Below, piece by piece: positions 30,164-33,209 of a DNA stretch of 33,209 nt. Position numbers and translations under genes: made by a program. Every line of letters begins with the position of its first letter. Within the stretch, counting starts at the first letter, position 1. The stretch lies in assembly GCA_903893785.1 (NCBI GenBank), contig CAITNQ010000105.1:1-33209 (forward strand). The letters run 5' to 3'. The notes under the pieces were generated by a model. That model was not told the DNA's origin. It ran no database searches and saw only the letters and a program-made list of their open reading frames with translations. Source of the DNA: an uncultured Gemmatimonadota bacterium. GTDB taxonomy: Bacteria; Latescibacterota; UBA2968; UBA8231.

Positions 30164-33100
30164 TTAGCGGCTCAAGGTCAGCTTGCGGGTCAGTTCGACG
30201 CTCCCTGCCTGCAGGCGGCACAGGTACACGCCCGAGGCCACGGCGTGCCCGGCGTCGTCGCGACCGTCCCAGGTGACATGGTACGTGCCAGGGGCGGCGG
30301 TGGCTTGCGTCAACTGCCGGATACGCTGCCCGGCCAGGTCGTAGATGGACACGCTCAGCTGCATGCCGACCTGCTCGGATCCCACGTCGTAACGGATGGT
30401 GGTCTCTGGGTTGAAGGGGTTCGGGTAATTGGGCGCCAGACGGGTTGCCGCCGGTATGGCGGCGGCCAGGTCCACGGCGGTGGGCGCACTGCCCCACTGC
30501 ACGGGCACTGCCTGTCCATTGCGGTCCACGGCCAGGGCCCGCGTGGCCGCCAGCTCCGCGACCTTGCCGCCGGCCAGCTCCAGCCACAGCACGGTCCCGG
30601 AGGGGATGGGTTCCTGGCTCAGGCCGGTGATCAGGATCGTCGTCTGTCCGGCGGCGTCGGTATGCAGGTGCACCGACTTGCCGGCCTGCGCCAGGCCATC
30701 GCCAGCACTGGCGTTGAGAACCACACCACCGGCCACATCAAGCTGCAGGTCCGTGACGCCCCGGTCGCCACCGGTGACCACCAGCGGGACCCGGCCCGTC
30801 GGGTCCGGCGAACCGAACTCGAGTTGCAGGGGCACTTCAGCGGCCAGCGCTGCAGGTTTAGCGACAATGCCCAGGACGATGTTAATGGCCAGACGCACGT
30901 CGATGATGTTGACGGAACCGTCCAGGTTCAGATCGCCTTTGTCCGTGCGCGCGCTGAGCCCCAGCGCCTGGTTGATGACCAGCCGTACGTCCAGGATGTT
31001 GACGTGGCCGTCACCATTCAGGTCCCCGCGCACGGCGATGGAGGTAATCTCGTCCAGGCTCGACAGGAAGGGCTCGTACGTCACCTGAGGCGAGTAGGCG
31101 AAATCGACGCGATCGTAGATGAGCTGCGCGATGGGCGCGGCGTCGGTGTAGCCCCAGAAGTTGTTGGTCGCCACCACGGGTTCGCTGTACGAGGTGGCGT
31201 TGCTGGACCCGCCGACAATCAGGTTGTAGCTGCCGTTGGAGGCCAGGTTGTTGTGTTGCAGCACCAGCGACGGCAGGCGGTAGTTGTCGTAGTAACCGCC
31301 GCCCGCGGCGTAGGTCAGGTACGGCGGATCACCCGTACCGTCGAAGCCCGTGTAGGTCGGGTAGGCGTAGGCGACGACGCCGTAGACGGTGTTGCCGCTG
31401 ATGACGTTCTCACTGGCAGTGACCACTGGCGGCACATTGGCCACCCCGTATGGGCCATAGTACCCCTCGGTGAAGGCGCACAGACCGAAGGCGTTCTGGC
31501 TGAGCGTGTTGCCGGTGAGGGTCACATCAGCGCCGTTGGCCGCGAACACACCCGTCCGGGCCAGCGTCACGCGGTTGTTTGACAGCCGCGCGCGGGCGCT
31601 GGCCTGGATGTTGATGCCGGTGCGCTGGCCCGCCAGCGTCGACGACTGGGTCAGAGTGTTGAAGGTCAACAGGGCGTTGGTGGTGGCCCCGGTAAGGAAG
31701 ATGCCGCTTTGGCCGAAGTCCCTGATCACGGTGTGGTCGATGGTCGGGGTCGAGTTCTGCACGTAGATGCCGCAGGCCGTGGCCTGCGAGATAGAGCTGT
31801 AGCTGATCTCCAGCGGCGACGGCAGCCGGTTGTCCACAACGCTGATGCCGCCCAGGTACTCCAAGTTGCAGTGGTCCAGCAGGCAGGGCGCGTTGTCACT
31901 GGTATCGCGGAAGCGGAGGCCGCCCCAGTCGCCCGCCGCCGGCGTGGCTTTGGCCGAGGTGAAGGTTATCGGCTCCGTGGCCGTGCCATCGGCCACCAAC
32001 TGGCCGTCAACCTGCACGTACAGGCCCGGCTGGAACTTGAGCGTCACGCCCGGTTCGATGGCGACCGAGACCGTCGGCCGGATGTACACATTCCCGACGA
32101 CCTGGTAGGGTGTCTCGGCCGCGGTCAACGTGCGGTCACTCTGCACCAGGCCGTACAGGACCCCGGCCACCAGGCTGCCCCCCGAGCGCGCGCTGAGGAA
32201 GGGCGCGAAGTCGACGAACGGGGCATACTCGTTGTCGGCGTTGTCGTAAATCATGCGGGCCACGGCAATGCCGTCCGCCGTGCCCCAGTAGTTCTGCGCT
32301 GCCGGGATCATCGCCGCCATGACGAAGCCGCTGCGCGTCGTCGGACCCACGATAAGGTTGTACGTGCCGTTGGCGGCCAGACTGTTGTTGTGCACCGCTG
32401 GCATGGCCAGGACCGCATCGGTACCCGTGCCCATGGTGGTCAACGCGCCAATGGCCGGCGGGTCGCCGGTCCCATCGAAACCCGAAGCGTAGGTGTACCC
32501 ACCGATGGCCAGCCCATAGCTGCTGTTGCCATCGATGGTGTTGCCGGTGATGGTCAACTGCGGCGGTACATTGGGCGTTCCCAGGTACCCGTAGTAGGTG
32601 TCGGTGTACGCGTAGATCCCGTACACATTACGAACAATGGTGTTGTCGGTCAGGGTTGCCTGGACCCCGTTGGTCGCGAAGATGCCGGTGCGGGCTTGGG
32701 CAATGGTGTTGCCGCTGACACTGGCCTGGGCGCCATACTGCAGGTTGATACCGGTGCGCTGACCGGCCAGCACCGCGCCCTGTTCAATGGTGTTGTGGGC
32801 AATGGTCGCCATGGAGTTGGCGCCGGTGACGAAGATGCCGTTGGCGCCGAAGTTGCGGATCACGGTGTGAGTAATCGTGGGCGCCGCATTGTCGACGTAC
32901 ACACCGGCAGTGCCGTTGAGGGATTCGAGTCGCGAGTTAGCGATACGCGGCGGCAGCGGTGACCGGCTACCCGTGATGATCACGCCGCCAAAGTGCTGCA
33001 GCACGCAGTGGTCAAGGACGCACTCGGCATTGTCGCTCGTTTCCCGCAGGCGAATCCCGCCCCAATCACCGGCGGCCGGCATGGCACGAGCCGACGCGAA

Positions 33101-33209
33101 CACGATCGAATCCGCATCAGTGCCCACGGCGGTGAGCTGACCATCGATCTGCAGCCACAGCCCGGGTTGGAACTCCAACCGCACGCCGGGTTCGACCGTC
33201 ACCTGAACC
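30164..33209 (-). CDS. beta-helix protein with dockerin, cohesin-like and FlgD-like domains (5' partial)
   Basis: The gene runs off the right edge; the frame is still open there, and the GTG near 33202 lies inside a repeat strand, so it is not the start. Counting from that codon, two homologous ~375-residue copies of a parallel beta-helix module (about 1-340 and 380-715) share segments such as PAAGDWGG, LAGQRTGIN, FDGTGDPP and EPGV(R/T)L. Residues 725-779 are a type I dockerin with two Ca-binding loops, GDLNGDGHVNILD and GDLNLDGSVNIID, each followed by VRLxIN. A cohesin-like domain (789-903, VTDLQLDV) and a FlgD-like C-terminal domain (922-1012, YPNPFNPETTIRYD) follow. The beta-helix with right-handed repeats suits polysaccharide binding or lyase activity, but no catalytic motif is evident. 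It is 18 bp upstream of the four-cohesin gene. Printed line positions near the edge may be off by one base. Confidence 0.88.
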   Translation of the reverse strand, partial: VQVTVEPGVRLEFQPGLWLQIDGQLTAVGTDADSIVFASARAMPAAGDWGGIRLRETSDNAECVLDHCVLQHFGGVIITGSRSPLPPRIANSRLESLNGTAGVYVDNAAPTITHTVIRNFGANGIFVTGANSMATIAHNTIEQGAVLAGQRTGINLQYGAQASVSGNTIAQARTGIFATNGVQATLTDNTIVRNVYGIYAYTDTYYGYLGTPNVPPQLTITGNTIDGNSSYGLAIGGYTYASGFDGTGDPPAIGALTTMGTGTDAVLAMPAVHNNSLAANGTYNLIVGPTTRSGFVMAAMIPAAQNYWGTADGIAVARMIYDNADNEYAPFVDFAPFLSARSGGSLVAGVLYGLVQSDRTLTAAETPYQVVGNVYIRPTVSVAIEPGVTLKFQPGLYVQVDGQLVADGTATEPITFTSAKATPAAGDWGGLRFRDTSDNAPCLLDHCNLEYLGGISVVDNRLPSPLEISYSSISQATACGIYVQNSTPTIDHTVIRDFGQSGIFLTGATTNALLTFNTLTQSSTLAGQRTGINIQASARARLSNNRVTLARTGVFAANGADVTLTGNTLSQNAFGLCAFTEGYYGPYGVANVPPVVTASENVISGNTVYGVVAYAYPTYTGFDGTGDPPYLTYAAGGGYYDNYRLPSLVLQHNNLASNGSYNLIVGGSSNATSYSEPVVATNNFWGYTDAAPIAQLIYDRVDFAYSPQVTYEPFLSSLDEITSIAVRGDLNGDGHVNILDVRLVINQALGLSARTDKGDLNLDGSVNIIDVRLAINIVLGIVAKPAALAAEVPLQLEFGSPDPTGRVPLVVTGGDRGVTDLQLDVAGGVVLNASAGDGLAQAGKSVHLHTDAAGQTTILITGLSQEPIPSGTVLWLELAGGKVAELAATRALAVDRNGQAVPVQWGSAPTAVDLAAAIPAATRLAPNYPNPFNPETTIRYDVGSEQVGMQLSVSIYDLAGQRIRQLTQATAAPGTYHVTWDGRDDAGHAVASGVYLCRLQAGSVELTRKLTLSR

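Overview
The window is a very GC-rich stretch of an uncultivated-type bacterium. Every gene I can support lies on the minus strand, so transcription runs from high to low coordinates for the whole 33 kb. The two proteins at the right end finish in a FlgD-like 'YPNPFNPxTxIRYD' C-terminal domain. That domain, together with the set of URO-D-like, Gfo/Idh, amidohydrolase and glycosidase genes, suggests the FCB side of the tree, most like Latescibacterota, with Poribacteria or a related phylum as alternatives. This is inference from family content; no rRNA, tRNA or other phylogenetic marker is present.

Reading in the direction of transcription from the right edge: (a) 33209-27002, two secreted proteins 18 bp apart. 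The first is a parallel beta-helix protein with two large copies of one module, a dockerin and one cohesin-like domain. The second has a signal peptide, four cohesin-like domains and an Ig-like domain. Both end in the FlgD-like domain. A perfect 32-bp palindrome followed by a T run (26949-26913) terminates this unit. (b) 26510-22916, a TMTC-type membrane protein with TPRs (probable protein O-mannosyltransferase), then a fusion of an AAC(3)-like acetyltransferase with an alpha/beta hydrolase. The junction between these two genes is tandemly duplicated, including a second ribosome-binding site and start codon. (c) 22453-17854, a Gfo/Idh/MocA oxidoreductase, a DegT-type aminotransferase, an unrecognised protein with a nucleotidyltransferase-like motif, and a beta-propeller protein. 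(d) 17484-15069, three overlapping genes: an amidohydrolase-fold protein that has lost metal ligands, an intact amidohydrolase, and a polysaccharide deacetylase. (e) 14695-6325, a tightly packed sugar-use operon: GH127-type glycosidase, FGGY kinase, phosphohexomutase, class II aldolase, and a 966-residue fusion joining a glycosidase-like part to a xylose-isomerase-like barrel. (f) 6212-277, a URO-D-like protein, a class III aminotransferase, an alpha/beta hydrolase and a GHL10-like glycosidase. Ten codons of a further gene are visible at the left edge.

The genes read as a carbohydrate-scavenging locus. It would combine secreted binding and assembly proteins, de-branching enzymes (deacetylase, esterases, GH127), then phosphorylation and aldol cleavage of a released sugar. 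Four gene pairs share an ATGA stop/start overlap, so several products are likely made in fixed ratio.

A second theme is in the spacers. At least five gene boundaries carry their own tandem repeat, each with a different sequence. Two of these repeats run into the coding ends of the flanking genes.
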